NCBI GenBank assembly: GCA_934474025.1
Contig: CAKSMF010000005.1
Span: forward strand, 1-64,000
DNA from: an uncultured Ruminococcus sp.
GTDB taxonomy: Bacteria > Bacillota > Clostridia > Oscillospirales > Ruminococcaceae
Length of the DNA stretch: 64,000 nucleotides
Direction of reading: 5' to 3'
The notes under the pieces are model-generated. The model did not search any database, was not told the origin of the DNA, and worked only from the letters and a program-made list of their open reading frames with translations. Each line of letters begins with the position of its first letter. The stretch's first letter is position 1. Shown here in pieces: positions 53,301 to 61,886 of this stretch. The position numbers and the translations under genes are program-made.

Positions 53301-54357
53301 CGTCAGATGTTGTATAACCTAAAGCATATTCTCCGACTGTATCAATGCTTTTCGGAACATTCACTTTAGATAAAGACGAACAGTTAAGAAAAGCTCTTGC
53401 ACCGATAGTTTTAACGCCTTCCGGAATAATCGCTTTTGAAAGATTTGTACAGTATGCAAAAGCTTCCTCACCGATTTCTGTAACGGTAAGAGGTATAGAA
53501 ATCGTTTCCAGACTTGAACAGTACATAAAAGCACCTGCTTCAAGTATACTGAGACCTTGTTCGAGGTCTGCTTTTTTGAGTGAAGAACAATTTGAAAAAG
53601 CATCTGCACCGATTGTTGAAACTGATGATGGAACAAATAAATTTTCAATTTCGGCACAACCGGAAAATGCTCCCGGTTTTATTACAGCTATATTGTCATC
53701 AATATATAAATCTCCACTGAGTTCAACGGAAGCACGATAAATTTCTGATTTTGAATCATTGAGGAGCATTCCGTTTTCAAATACAAATGACGGACATTCA
53801 AAAGCATCAAATTCCTTGAGTGACCAGCAATCTGTGAAAGCTTCTGCTTCTATTGAAGTAAGAGATTCCGGAAGCTTCATAGATTCAAGACTTGTACACT
53901 GGGCAAAAGCATAATTTCCTATAGTGGTAAGAGTATCCGGTAATTCAACTTCTGTAAGTGAAGTACATCTCATAAAGGCACATGAAGATATTTCTGTTAC
54001 TGTATCCGGAATAACTACTTTTTTAAGAGAAGTACAGCCTGCAAAAGCATTCATGCCAATAGAACGCACTGTATCAGGAATTTCAAGAGAAGTTATTGAA
54101 GTACAACCTATAAAAGCTCCGTCTCCTATTGCGGTAATAGCATAACCATTTCGCATAGATGGGATACTTGAAACAATAGAATTTGATTCACAACCAACTA
54201 TAGTATATGAACCGTTTACAAGTTCATAAGTGAATGTACCGTCTGTAAGTTCTTCTTCCGGACTCTGTAATTCATCTGCTGAAATATTCAGAACAGTCAT
54301 ACATGAAAGCGACATTACAGCAGTAGCAAATGTGATAAAAAGTTTCTTAAAATTCAT
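53008..54357 (-). CDS. Membrane-anchored BspA-like leucine-rich-repeat protein
   Basis: A 449-residue surface protein. Signal peptide (about 1-27), then some ten BspA/LRR_5 repeats from about 60 to 360 (unit like SLEIPDTVRSIGMNAFAGCT), one membrane segment near 394-416 and a basic cytoplasmic tail with KKAQKIEEQQQEEK. Such repeats mediate binding to host, partner bacteria or glycan; no enzyme domain. There is no dockerin, so it is held by its own helix. It begins 1 nt after the upstream paralogue and its 3' end lies in a duplicated segment. Confidence 0.88.
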   Translation of the reverse strand: MNFKKLFITFATAVMSLSCMTVLNISADELQSPEEELTDGTFTYELVNGSYTIVGCESNSIVSSIPSMRNGYAITAIGDGAFIGCTSITSLEIPDTVRSIGMNAFAGCTSLKKVVIPDTVTEISSCAFMRCTSLTEVELPDTLTTIGNYAFAQCTSLESMKLPESLTSIEAEAFTDCWSLKEFDAFECPSFVFENGMLLNDSKSEIYRASVELSGDLYIDDNIAVIKPGAFSGCAEIENLFVPSSVSTIGADAFSNCSSLKKADLEQGLSILEAGAFMYCSSLETISIPLTVTEIGEEAFAYCTNLSKAIIPEGVKTIGARAFLNCSSLSKVNVPKSIDTVGEYALGYTTSDGQEFKLNDDFSMSVYSGSGALTYAKKNKLDYTVTNRNIKQIAFIIIAVGIVLAIAVFAVVLMMRNKKGASLSVKKAQKIEEQQQEEKNYKKIVGDDK

Positions 54358-54358
54358 A

Positions 54359-56443
54359 TTATTTGCCTTTCTTTTTTATTTTTCTGAAAATTCCAAATCC
54401 AGCGAGTCCGATAATCAATGCAGACAATACGCCTCCTACTGCCCACAGAAAACCTTTAACGACATTTTTTCCGAAAATTTCTACCGTACCACTTATAACT
54501 TCAATATTGCAGGCGTTTGCATACTGATATGCTTTAGAACCGCTTTCCGCATATATTTTAAAATCGTTAACAGTCACCATATTATCAGTTTCAGAATTGC
54601 TTCCGGATTCGTCAAACTTGTATCCGAAAGCATAGTCACCGATTGTTTCCAAACTTTCCGGAACTCTTATGCCATTCATTGAGGGACAGTCTGCAAATGC
54701 ATATATTTCAACAGTTTTAAGGCTTTTTGAAAAAGTAACTTTTTTAAGTTTTTTACTTCCCTCAAATCCGTATGCCCCTATTCTTTCAGCTCCGGAAAGG
54801 TCAGCGGTTTCAAGATAATTGTTATTGCAGAACGCTGAAACAGAAATTTCTTTTACACTTGACGGTAATTTAAATTCCTTGTCGTTTTTTGAAGCAGGAT
54901 ATGCGATAAGTATTGTTTTATCCTTGTTGTACAGAATACCATTTTCGGAAGAATAATTACCGTCACCGTCTGTAACTGTTATGTTTTCCAAAAGGTTACA
55001 TGAAAGAAATGGTTCATCACCCTCAATTGACTGACAGTTTCCGGAAATCGTAAGGTCAGTAAGTGCAGTACACATTACAAATGCACTGTCTCCGATAGTT
55101 TCCGCACCCTCTATTGTAAGCTTTTTAAGATAAGTGCAGTTATAAAATGCAAGTTTATCAATAGTTTTGACACTTTCAGGAATTATTATTTCCTCTGCTG
55201 TAGAGCTTTCAAAAGCACTTGTATAAATTCTTGTTACAGTCATTCCGTTTATTTCAGAGGGAACTTCTATTTTCGGAAGAACTGAAACACAACCTGTAAT
55301 AACTGCTTCTCCGTTTATAGAAGTGTATTCAAAATCTCCATACATATCTTTGTCAAGGGAATTGTATTCAGCTTGTTCAGTTTCTGCTTCCGGAGTCGTA
55401 AAGCTGAAATCATTTTTATATCCGTATTCTTCGTCCTCATCAGTTGAATATATGTAAGCTGCTGAATTTAAAGAACCTATTATCAGAAAATTGTCAACAG
55501 GAGTGTTTTCGTCCTGATATCCAAAAGCTCCGTATCCGATATCTGTAACGCTATCCGGAACAGCTATTTTAGTTAAAGCAGTTCCCATAAATGTATACTG
55601 TCCCACATATACGAGTGAATCCGGTAAAGTTATTTCAGCCAGCGAAGAACAGTTCATAAATACGGCTGTATCAAGTTCAACAAGAGTATCAGGAAGAATT
55701 ACTTCACTTAATTCAGGACATTCTGCAAAACCAGCAACTTTAATTACTTCCAATGCCGTTTTACTTAAATCAGCACTTTTAAGATAATTGTTTTCACTTA
55801 CACCGAAATTTCTTATATTTTCGAGTGTTGACGGGAAAGTTATTTCTGTAAGTGAAGTTGTTGATATAGCAGAAATTCCTATTTCCTTTACACCTTCCAG
55901 AATTTTAAAGCTTTTTCCTTCCTTTTTCGGAGGGTAACAAATAAGCAATTCTTTATCTTTGGTATAGAGTACACCGTCTTCGGATATATAGTTTTCATTT
56001 TCAGGACTAACTATTATTTCACGGAGCGACGGACAATACATAAACGGATTATCTTCTGAAATATATGTAACAGTAGACGGAATTGTTATAGTTTCATAAA
56101 TCTGGTCGGGAGTATCACCAAAAGCTTTACCGCTTAGTTCTGTAACTGTCATTCCGTCAATGGTTTCCGGAATTATCAAATCAGTTTCAGTACCATTGTA
56201 ACTTTCGAGACAGATAGTTGAATCATCTATTACTGAATAAACGAAATCCCCCGAAACAATATTATCATTTGATGCGGTTTCTGTATTTGATTCAATATCA
56301 TTTGATTCTGTAGAAGTTTCTGTTGCTTCTTCAGATGTTATTTCAGTTGTATCTTCAGCAAAAGAATTTTTTTCCGGAACTAATGCCGGCACACATATAA
56401 GAAAGCCTGTTAAACAAGCAAGTATTTTTTTATATTTAAACAT
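54359..56443 (-). CDS. Large membrane-anchored BspA-like leucine-rich-repeat protein
   Basis: A 694-residue paralogue of the next gene. Signal peptide (about 1-29), a Thr/Glu/Ser-rich spacer (about 30-62), two blocks of BspA repeats (about 70-330 and 370-640) separated by an acidic linker (TPEAETEQAEYNS), then a C-terminal membrane segment (about 668-688) and a basic end RKIKKKGK. Each block opens with the pattern GDFVYSVIDD / GDFEYTSING, so the protein looks like an internal duplication. It is transcribed first in the pair. Confidence 0.88.
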   Translation of the reverse strand: MFKYKKILACLTGFLICVPALVPEKNSFAEDTTEITSEEATETSTESNDIESNTETASNDNIVSGDFVYSVIDDSTICLESYNGTETDLIIPETIDGMTVTELSGKAFGDTPDQIYETITIPSTVTYISEDNPFMYCPSLREIIVSPENENYISEDGVLYTKDKELLICYPPKKEGKSFKILEGVKEIGISAISTTSLTEITFPSTLENIRNFGVSENNYLKSADLSKTALEVIKVAGFAECPELSEVILPDTLVELDTAVFMNCSSLAEITLPDSLVYVGQYTFMGTALTKIAVPDSVTDIGYGAFGYQDENTPVDNFLIIGSLNSAAYIYSTDEDEEYGYKNDFSFTTPEAETEQAEYNSLDKDMYGDFEYTSINGEAVITGCVSVLPKIEVPSEINGMTVTRIYTSAFESSTAEEIIIPESVKTIDKLAFYNCTYLKKLTIEGAETIGDSAFVMCTALTDLTISGNCQSIEGDEPFLSCNLLENITVTDGDGNYSSENGILYNKDKTILIAYPASKNDKEFKLPSSVKEISVSAFCNNNYLETADLSGAERIGAYGFEGSKKLKKVTFSKSLKTVEIYAFADCPSMNGIRVPESLETIGDYAFGYKFDESGSNSETDNMVTVNDFKIYAESGSKAYQYANACNIEVISGTVEIFGKNVVKGFLWAVGGVLSALIIGLAGFGIFRKIKKKGK

Positions 56444-56594
56444 ATTTTTTCCTCTTGTTTCGATTCATTACGTAAAGAAATGAATAAATCTTTGTTAATT
56501 TTGTTTAAAAAAATTCACCTTGTACATTATATCACAGAATTAATAATAATGCAATGTATTTCACATATTTTTCGTGCAAAAATCAGCAATATAA

Positions 56595-56627
56595 CAAAAA
56601 ACCGTTCCTAAAAGAAAGGAACGGTTA
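56595..56627 (-). terminator. Terminator after yabR-like gene
   Basis: The perfect stem AACCGTTCCT / AGGAACGGTT (56600-56609, 56617-56626) with a T6 run on the minus strand. Confidence 0.85.
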
Positions 56628-56633
56628 AAGAGA

Positions 56634-57068
56634 TTATTTTCTGCGAGTTTTATTTTTTCTGTCAGTATTTCTTTTGATATCGCAAATACGTTCTTCACTA
56701 CTCTGTTTAAAATGAGAAATCATATCCTCAAAGCTCATTTCAGACTGCGGAACGGATTTTTTAGGTTCATAGATATTTGGCTTACCCCTGCGGTTGTCAT
56801 TTTGTCTTTTAGGCTTTTGTTGTGGTTCAGGATTTGGGACAGCCTTTTTTATAGAAAGGCTTACTTTGCCGGCTTCATTAATTCCGATAACCTTAACTTT
56901 CACTTCCTGATTTTCTGTAAGGTGGTCACGGATTTCATTAACGAAAGTGTTAGCGATTTCGGAAATATGTACCATACCAGAGCCACCGCCGTCGATATCG
57001 ACAAATGCTCCATATTGAGTGATTCCCTTTACTTTGCCAGTATAAATTTTTCCAATTTCCAGTTGCAT
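56634..57068 (-). CDS. yabR: S1 RNA-binding domain protein (YabR type)
   Basis: A 144-residue protein with one S1 domain (about 2-75: GKIYTGKVKGITQYGAFVDIDGG ... VHISEIA, quoted in part) and a basic, Pro/Gln/Lys-rich tail that should bind RNA or ribosomes. In Bacillus, YabR lies next to divIC exactly as here and is of unclear role; related GSP13 associates with ribosomes. The ATG has AAGGAG upstream. It is the last gene of the yabP-yabQ-divIC-yabR series. Confidence 0.88.
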   Translation of the reverse strand: MQLEIGKIYTGKVKGITQYGAFVDIDGGGSGMVHISEIANTFVNEIRDHLTENQEVKVKVIGINEAGKVSLSIKKAVPNPEPQQKPKRQNDNRRGKPNIYEPKKSVPQSEMSFEDMISHFKQSSEERICDIKRNTDRKNKTRRK

Positions 57069-57093
57069 AAAAATATATTACTCCTTTTAAAAA

Positions 57094-57429
57094 TTAGTCT
57101 CTTGACGTGTCATAGAATCTTCTTTCGTCAGGATAAGCATATCCACGTTCTTCGATTGCGACTTTTTCCATATATTCGGAGAGGTCATCGCTTTCCAGTA
57201 TACGCTGAATTTCAGTATTTTCAGCTTCATATGAGTCAATTTTGGATTGTATGCCAGCAAGTTCTTTTTCTTTTTCGGCACAATCCCGTTCCGTTGTCAC
57301 AATAAGCATACCGCATCCTACAATAATCGTAATAGCGGCAATCTTAACAAGCCCACGATTAAACAGACTTTTTCCTTTAGATTTTACCTTGGATTTTTCC
57401 TTAGGTTTGTCTTTTGGATTTTTCGGCAA
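57094..57429 (-). CDS. divIC: Septum formation initiator, DivIC/FtsB family
   Basis: Small bitopic division protein that works with FtsL and DivIB/FtsQ at the septum. The 111 residues have a very basic N-terminus (13 Lys in the first 20), one membrane segment (about 29-47) and an external coiled coil (ERDCAEKEKELAGIQSKID), followed by the conserved MEKVAIEERGYAYPDE. The start lies 29 nt inside yabQ. A Cys-x-Met pair in the helix is not typical but harmless. Confidence 0.88.
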   Translation of the reverse strand: MPKNPKDKPKEKSKVKSKGKSLFNRGLVKIAAITIIVGCGMLIVTTERDCAEKEKELAGIQSKIDSYEAENTEIQRILESDDLSEYMEKVAIEERGYAYPDERRFYDTSRD

Positions 57430-57949
57430 TGCTGTTCACATTCTTTCTTTTTTTATTTTCTTTTTTATTATACAACATATTGTTGTTGTTTAGCAATAGG
57501 AAAGAAATTTTTTTATTTCTTTTAACTGAATTTTTGGAACTTCCCACAAATTTATAGGTTTTTTCCTGTAAAATTACATAAAGCGACCGCATAGGACGGA
57601 ATATGATTCCAATAACTTTCCGGAGGGCGAAATATATTTTTTTCATAGTATTTATAACAATGCTTCCAATGGTAAAAAAGTAGAAAATAAATCCTAATGC
57701 ATTTCCCACTACGTAATAAAAACGCAGTTCTCCTCTTGCACACACTGATGCAAATGATGAAAGAAATATAGTATATCCTGCCATGAATATAACATCTTCG
57801 ATTACAACGAGTACTGTATTATGCCGGAAAAGTATTCTTGCTGTTCTGAAAACATCATAACATATACCAATTACTATACCAAATATGCAAGAAAGTCCGA
57901 AAAGAAAAATTTCCTCACTTGTGGAAAAAAACGTTTCCGGAACATTCAT
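57401..57949 (-). CDS. yabQ: Spore cortex biosynthesis protein YabQ
   Basis: A sporulation membrane protein needed for cortex formation in Bacillus. The 182 residues have four membrane segments: EEIFLFGLSCIFGIVIGICYDVFR is characteristic of YabQ, then VVIEDVIFMAGY and the rest, with a Lys/Asn-rich tail. The frame is open 22 codons further, but ATG 57949 has GGGAGA 9 nt upstream and overlaps the yabP stop (ATGA). Its end overlaps divIC by 29 nt. Confidence 0.85.
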   Translation of the reverse strand: MNVPETFFSTSEEIFLFGLSCIFGIVIGICYDVFRTARILFRHNTVLVVIEDVIFMAGYTIFLSSFASVCARGELRFYYVVGNALGFIFYFFTIGSIVINTMKKIYFALRKVIGIIFRPMRSLYVILQEKTYKFVGSSKNSVKRNKKISFLLLNNNNMLYNKKENKKRKNVNSIAEKSKRQT

Positions 57950-58224
57950 TTGAAAATTCTCCCGAAAAATGACAGAGGGGATTTTCTTTCCTTGTCGCCA
58001 TAGATAATTGACCATATATCACCGGTAATACTCATATCACCTGTTTCAACGCTCATTGAATCTATATGTAATTCTTTTCCCTGTATTGTAAGTTCTCCGA
58101 GTTGAGTATATAGACATATAGCTTTTTCGTCAAAGCTGTCAACATCAGTTATTCCCGATATGCTTAAATTTTTACGGTTTTCGAGAATAAGATTCTGATT
58201 TTGTTTTATAATCTTGTCCTGCAT
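57946..58224 (-). CDS. yabP: Sporulation protein YabP (YabP/YqfC family)
   Basis: A 92-residue protein of the YabP/YqfC family, mother-cell proteins of endospore formation. The motif ISGITDVDSFDEKAICLYTQLGEL and the following LHIDSMSVETGDMSITGDI match the family. The start has GGAGG upstream. It is first of the four-gene cluster. Its usual partner yabO is not in the window. Confidence 0.85.
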   Translation of the reverse strand: MQDKIIKQNQNLILENRKNLSISGITDVDSFDEKAICLYTQLGELTIQGKELHIDSMSVETGDMSITGDIWSIIYGDKERKSPLSFFGRIFK

Positions 58225-58320
58225 GAAATTACCTCCGCTTTTTAATAAATTATATTCATATGAGGTAAACTTTATGCAGAAAATTCACAATCAAATCAAA
58301 AAAATAATAATAAAACATAC

Positions 58321-58360
58321 ACCGCCACAAGTTGTGCAATATAACACAATCTGTGGCGGT
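58321..58360 (-). terminator. Terminator of typA
   Basis: A long stem (ACCGCCACAAGTTGTG with CACAATCTGTGGCGGT, one mismatch) lies 31 nt after the typA stop on the minus strand, followed by an A/T-rich tail. Confidence 0.8.
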
Positions 58361-58390
58361 AAAAAAGAGAAACAAGAGAATTGATTTTAA

Positions 58391-60208
58391 TTATTTAGCT
58401 CTTTGTTTAGCTCTCATGGAATTGTTAAGAATTCTTTTTCTGATTCGGAGAGACTTAGGAGTAACTTCAAGAAGTTCATCATCTGCAAGAAATTCAAGAC
58501 AATCTTCAAGACTGAGTATTCTGTGCGGAACGAGTCTGAGAGCGTCATCGCTACCGCTTGCACGAGTGTTAGTAAGGTGTTTTCTCTTGCATACGTTTAC
58601 AACAAGGTCATCTGTTTTCGGAGACGCTCCAACAACCATGCCTTCATAAACCGGAGTGCCAGCCGGAATGAAAAGCTGTCCACGTTCCTGAGCGTTGAAA
58701 AGACCATAAGTTACAGCTTCACCGGTTTCAAAGGATACGAGAGAACCTGTTTTTCTGCGGTCAATGTCGCCCTTGTAAGGTTCATATCCTTCAAAAACAT
58801 GGCTCATAATGCCTTCGCCCTTGGTATCGGTAAGAAATTCGCTCTTATAACCGAAAAGTCCTCTTGCTGGTATAAGGAATTCAATTCTTGTACGAGTACC
58901 CTGTGGGTGCATATTGGTCATTTCACCTTTACGGCTACAAACTTTTTCCATAACAGAACCTACGCATTCGTCCGGAACATCAATAACAAGGCGTTCAATA
59001 GGTTCAAGCTTTCTGCCGTCCTCTCCCTCTTTGTAGAGAACTCTCGGAGTAGATACGGAAAGTTCATAACCCTCACGACGCATATTTTCAATGAGAATAG
59101 AAAGGTGCATTTCGCCACGTCCTGCAACTCTGAATGAATCTGTATTTTCAGTTTCAGAAACTCTCAAGGAAACGTCTTTAAGCAGTTCTTTGAAAAGTCT
59201 TTCACGGAGCTGACGTGATGTAACAAATTTACCCTCTTTTCCAGCAAATGGACTGTCGTTTACAGAGAATGTCATTTCAACAGTTGGTTCACTGATTTTT
59301 ACAAACGGCAACGGTTCTGGAGTATCAGTAGCACAGATAGTATCGCCTATTGTAATGTTTTCAATACCAGAAATCCATACAATATCGCCAACAGTTGCTT
59401 CCTGAACAGGAACACGGTTAAGTCCCTGTATCTGAAGAAGTGAAACTATTTTAGAATTATAATTCTTCTTTGAACCTGTATAATCACAGACAGTAACCGG
59501 TTGATTAACTTTTATATTACCTCTTACTATACGACCTATACCTATTCTTCCTACATAGTCGTTATAGTCAATTGAAGAAATAAGCATCTGGAGAGGTTCA
59601 TTTTCGTTGCCCTGTGGTGGCTGAATATAATTTATAATTGTATCAAAAAGAGGTTTGAGGTCTGTTCCTGCTTCATACTGACTGAGTGATGCTGTGCCAC
59701 TGCGTCCGGAACAGAAAAGTATAGGACTTTCAAGCTGTTCATCATTTGCATCAAGGTCAAGGAGAAGTTCAAGAACTTCATCGCCGATTTCATCAAGACG
59801 AGCGTCAGGACGGTCAATTTTGTTCACAACAACTATAATTTTAAGTCCCATTTCAAGAGCCTTGGATAATACAAAACGTGTCTGTGGCATAGGACCTTCG
59901 GCAGCGTCAACGAGAAGAAGTACACCGTCAACCATTTCAAGAACACGTTCAACTTCTCCGCCGAAATCTGCGTGTCCAGGAGTATCTATAATATTAATTT
60001 TAATGTCATTATACATAACAGAAGTATTTTTTGCAAGTATTGTGATACCTCTTTCACGTTCTATGTCATTGGAGTCCATAACTCTTTCTGCAACGTTCTG
60101 ATTTTCACGGAAAACGCCACCTTGTTTAAGCATTTCATCAACGAGAGTGGTTTTGCCGTGGTCAACGTGGGCAATAATTGCAATATTTCTCAAATCTTCT
60201 CTAATCAT
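58391..60208 (-). CDS. typA: Ribosome-associated GTPase TypA/BipA
   Basis: A translational GTPase that helps 50S assembly and stress adaptation. The 605 residues have G1 AHVDHGKTT (15-23), G2 RERGITI, G3 DTPGHADF, G4 NKID, then EF-G-like domains and the TypA-specific C-terminus (SLEDCLEFLADDELLEVTPKSLR in part). The length is typical. GAGGT lies before the ATG. It follows a small hypothetical gene by 17 nt and may be its operon partner. Confidence 0.97.
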   Translation of the reverse strand: MIREDLRNIAIIAHVDHGKTTLVDEMLKQGGVFRENQNVAERVMDSNDIERERGITILAKNTSVMYNDIKINIIDTPGHADFGGEVERVLEMVDGVLLLVDAAEGPMPQTRFVLSKALEMGLKIIVVVNKIDRPDARLDEIGDEVLELLLDLDANDEQLESPILFCSGRSGTASLSQYEAGTDLKPLFDTIINYIQPPQGNENEPLQMLISSIDYNDYVGRIGIGRIVRGNIKVNQPVTVCDYTGSKKNYNSKIVSLLQIQGLNRVPVQEATVGDIVWISGIENITIGDTICATDTPEPLPFVKISEPTVEMTFSVNDSPFAGKEGKFVTSRQLRERLFKELLKDVSLRVSETENTDSFRVAGRGEMHLSILIENMRREGYELSVSTPRVLYKEGEDGRKLEPIERLVIDVPDECVGSVMEKVCSRKGEMTNMHPQGTRTRIEFLIPARGLFGYKSEFLTDTKGEGIMSHVFEGYEPYKGDIDRRKTGSLVSFETGEAVTYGLFNAQERGQLFIPAGTPVYEGMVVGASPKTDDLVVNVCKRKHLTNTRASGSDDALRLVPHRILSLEDCLEFLADDELLEVTPKSLRIRKRILNNSMRAKQRAK

Positions 60209-60225
60209 AAATTTTACCTCCAGAA

Positions 60226-60732
60226 TTATGCGGAAAACTTTTTTTGATATGTTAAAATTTCCCTTAATGGTATATTATTTTTTTGGAATTTCGATGTATA
60301 ATACGAAAAAGGTGTTATAGAGATTATATAATCCGCAAAGTTACGTGCAAAATGTCTGCCGATTATGTATATATCAATTATACCTTTTTTATCAGACCTG
60401 TATACAATGGGATTTTTTCGTGATTCTTCTGAAAACTCTTTAAACAGGTTTTTAAATTTATTCCATATATCATTCTGAGTCAACTCCCAGTTACCCTCGA
60501 AATAGCATTCAATCCAGCAATTGTGTTTCCAGAAATTTTCTCCATTGTAAACTGAATTGCCACAACAGTGGTCATATTCATATATTTCAATATCACCGCA
60601 TTTGTAGAGTTTTCTGAAATTTTTATTATCGCAGAAAATTCTTTGGGCATTTTCAGGAATTTTCAAATCCTTGTATGCAAAATCAATTCTTTCATTGATT
60701 TTTTCCTGTGAAAGTATCTCATTAAAAAGCAT
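60226..60732 (-). CDS. Hypothetical protein, 168 aa
   Basis: Not recognised. A soluble 168-residue protein rich in aromatic and Asn/Lys residues, with Cys and His (EYDHCCGNSVYNGENFWKHNCWIECYF) that could bind metal. No signal peptide. It precedes typA by 17 nt, with AAAGGAG before its ATG. Its A+T-rich codon use and Asn/Lys richness fit an accessory gene. Confidence 0.6.
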   Translation of the reverse strand: MLFNEILSQEKINERIDFAYKDLKIPENAQRIFCDNKNFRKLYKCGDIEIYEYDHCCGNSVYNGENFWKHNCWIECYFEGNWELTQNDIWNKFKNLFKEFSEESRKNPIVYRSDKKGIIDIYIIGRHFARNFADYIISITPFSYYTSKFQKNNIPLREILTYQKKFSA

Positions 60733-60849
60733 TTTAAAATCTCCTTTCTTTTAAAGGCAGGATAAATTACAGCTGTAAACAGTATATAATACACATATGT
60801 TTATAAACAAACATGATATATTTTAATGAAATATACTTTTTTTTCGGGC

Positions 60850-60880
60850 ATAAAAAAGCCCCTGCAAAGATGCAAGGCTG
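60850..60880 (-). terminator. Terminator of the tRNA-Thr-Tyr unit (distal)
   Basis: The stem AGCCCCTGCA / TGCAAGGCT (60857-60866, 60871-60879), imperfect, has T6 on the minus strand. Confidence 0.75.
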
Positions 60881-60892
60881 AAAACAAAATAA

Positions 60893-60910
60893 CCCCGAAA
60901 AAATTCGGGG
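60893..60910 (-). terminator. Hairpin just after tRNA-Tyr
   Basis: CCCCGAA / TTCGGGG (60893-60910) with a short T-rich tail on the minus strand; together with the next hairpin it forms a tandem terminator. Confidence 0.7.
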
Positions 60911-60915
60911 AATTC

Positions 60916-61001
60916 TGGTGGGAGAGGATGGATTCGGACCATCGAAGCTGAAAAGCAACAGATTTACAGTCTGCCCCCTTTGGCCACTCGGGAACTCTCC
61001 C
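60916..61001 (-). tRNA. tRNA-Tyr (anticodon GTA)
   Basis: An 86-nt class II tRNA with long variable arm. Acceptor stem GGGAGAG / CTCTCCC, anticodon loop CTGTAAA (GTA), T-arm GGTCCGAATCC, and encoded CCA end. Confidence 0.95.
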
Positions 61002-61030
61002 ATAAGGGATAAAAGATGTATAGAAGAAAA

Positions 61031-61106
61031 TGGAGCTGGTGGACGGACTCGAACCCCCGACCTGCTGATTACAAATCAGCTGCTCTACCAACTGAGCTAC
61101 ACCAGC
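61031..61106 (-). tRNA. tRNA-Thr (anticodon TGT)
   Basis: A 76-nt tRNA, acceptor stem GCTGGTG / CACCAGC, anticodon loop TTTGTAA (TGT), T-arm GGGGGTTCGAGTCC, and encoded CCA. It has its own promoter. Confidence 0.95.
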
Positions 61107-61144
61107 TTAACTATCTTTAAGTGTTTGTCTCACTCGACTTATTT

Positions 61145-61173
61145 ATTATACCACATAATTTTGAATTTGTCAA
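61145..61173 (-). promoter_or_regulatory. Consensus promoter of tRNA-Thr-Tyr
   Basis: On the minus strand TTGACA (61173-61168), 17 bp, TATAAT (61150-61145), both perfect. Confidence 0.9.
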
Positions 61174-61228
61174 GTACTTTTTAAAAATTTTTTCAAAAAA
61201 TTTTTTCAGGAAATTTTTTTGAAAATAG

Positions 61229-61302
61229 TCGAGGCGACAGGACTCGAACCTGCGGCATCTTGGTCCCAAACCAAGCACTCTACCAAACTGAGTTACGCCT
61301 CG
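61229..61302 (-). tRNA. tRNA-Pro (anticodon TGG), CCA not encoded
   Basis: A 74-nt tRNA, acceptor stem CGAGGCG / CGCCTCG, anticodon loop TTTGGGA (TGG), T-arm GCAGGTTCGAGTCCTG. The three bases after the discriminator are not CCA, unlike the two neighbours. Confidence 0.93.
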
Positions 61303-61345
61303 GAAAATTAGCTTTTCAAACTTGTCTACGTCAGAAAGCTTTTAT

Positions 61346-61374
61346 ATTATAGCAAGAAAAAACAGATTTGTCAA
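61346..61374 (-). promoter_or_regulatory. Consensus promoter of tRNA-Pro
   Basis: On the minus strand TTGACA (61374-61369), 17 bp, TATAAT (61351-61346), both perfect. Confidence 0.9.
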
Positions 61375-61435
61375 TAGGATTTTTTGCAAATCGTGATTAT
61401 GCACAAAAATATTATTTTATATATGCATAATATAT

Positions 61436-61467
61436 AAAATAAGCTACCGCATGAATTGCAGTAGCTT
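61436..61467 (-). terminator. Terminator of the small acidic protein gene
   Basis: The stem AAGCTACCGC / GCAGTAGCTT (61441-61450, 61458-61467), one mismatch, with a T-rich tail on the minus strand. Confidence 0.7.
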
Positions 61468-61478
61468 AATAGATATTA

Positions 61479-61781
61479 TTAATCGTTAATATCGTCTTCA
61501 CTTTCTACAGGAATATCTGTAGTAACAGTTTCTTCTTCAGAAGTTGTTTCTTTTTCATCGGAAGCTGTTTCAGAAGTTTCATTGTTTTCATCATTTTCAT
61601 CGGAAGAATCTTCTGATTCAGAGATATCGAAGTTTATATCATCTTCATCTTCATCATAGAAATCATCTTCATCAAAATCATCGTAATCATCGGCAGAATT
61701 ATCAGCAAGGATATGCTTTACAACTGCACCTACAGTAACAACAGCACCAGCAATAAGTGCTCCAGCTAAAAACTTGTTCAT
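61479..61781 (-). CDS. Small membrane protein with extremely acidic tail
   Basis: A 100-residue protein: membrane segment at 4-24 (FLAGALIAGAVVTVGAVV) with one Lys-His after it, then ~70 residues made almost only of Asp, Glu, Ser, Thr and Asn. The tail is likely disordered. Function unknown; possibly a surface charge or metal buffer, or a helper of neighbouring translation genes. The frame is open 20 codons further, but ATG 61781 has GAGGA 8 nt upstream. Confidence 0.65.
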   Translation of the reverse strand: MNKFLAGALIAGAVVTVGAVVKHILADNSADDYDDFDEDDFYDEDEDDINFDISESEDSSDENDENNETSETASDEKETTSEEETVTTDIPVESEDDIND

Positions 61782-61886
61782 TATAGTTCCTCTTTTCTGT
61801 ACATATATTTTACCGGACGGTTTAAAAAATATATCCGGCAATCGACCAAATTTATTATACCATAGTTTTTTAAAAATTTCAATGGC

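Noticed and set aside
61185..61224. A/T-rich inverted repeat after tRNA-Pro
   Set aside because: It may terminate tRNA-Pro, but the stem is nearly all A-T and could be chance, so it is not listed as a terminator.
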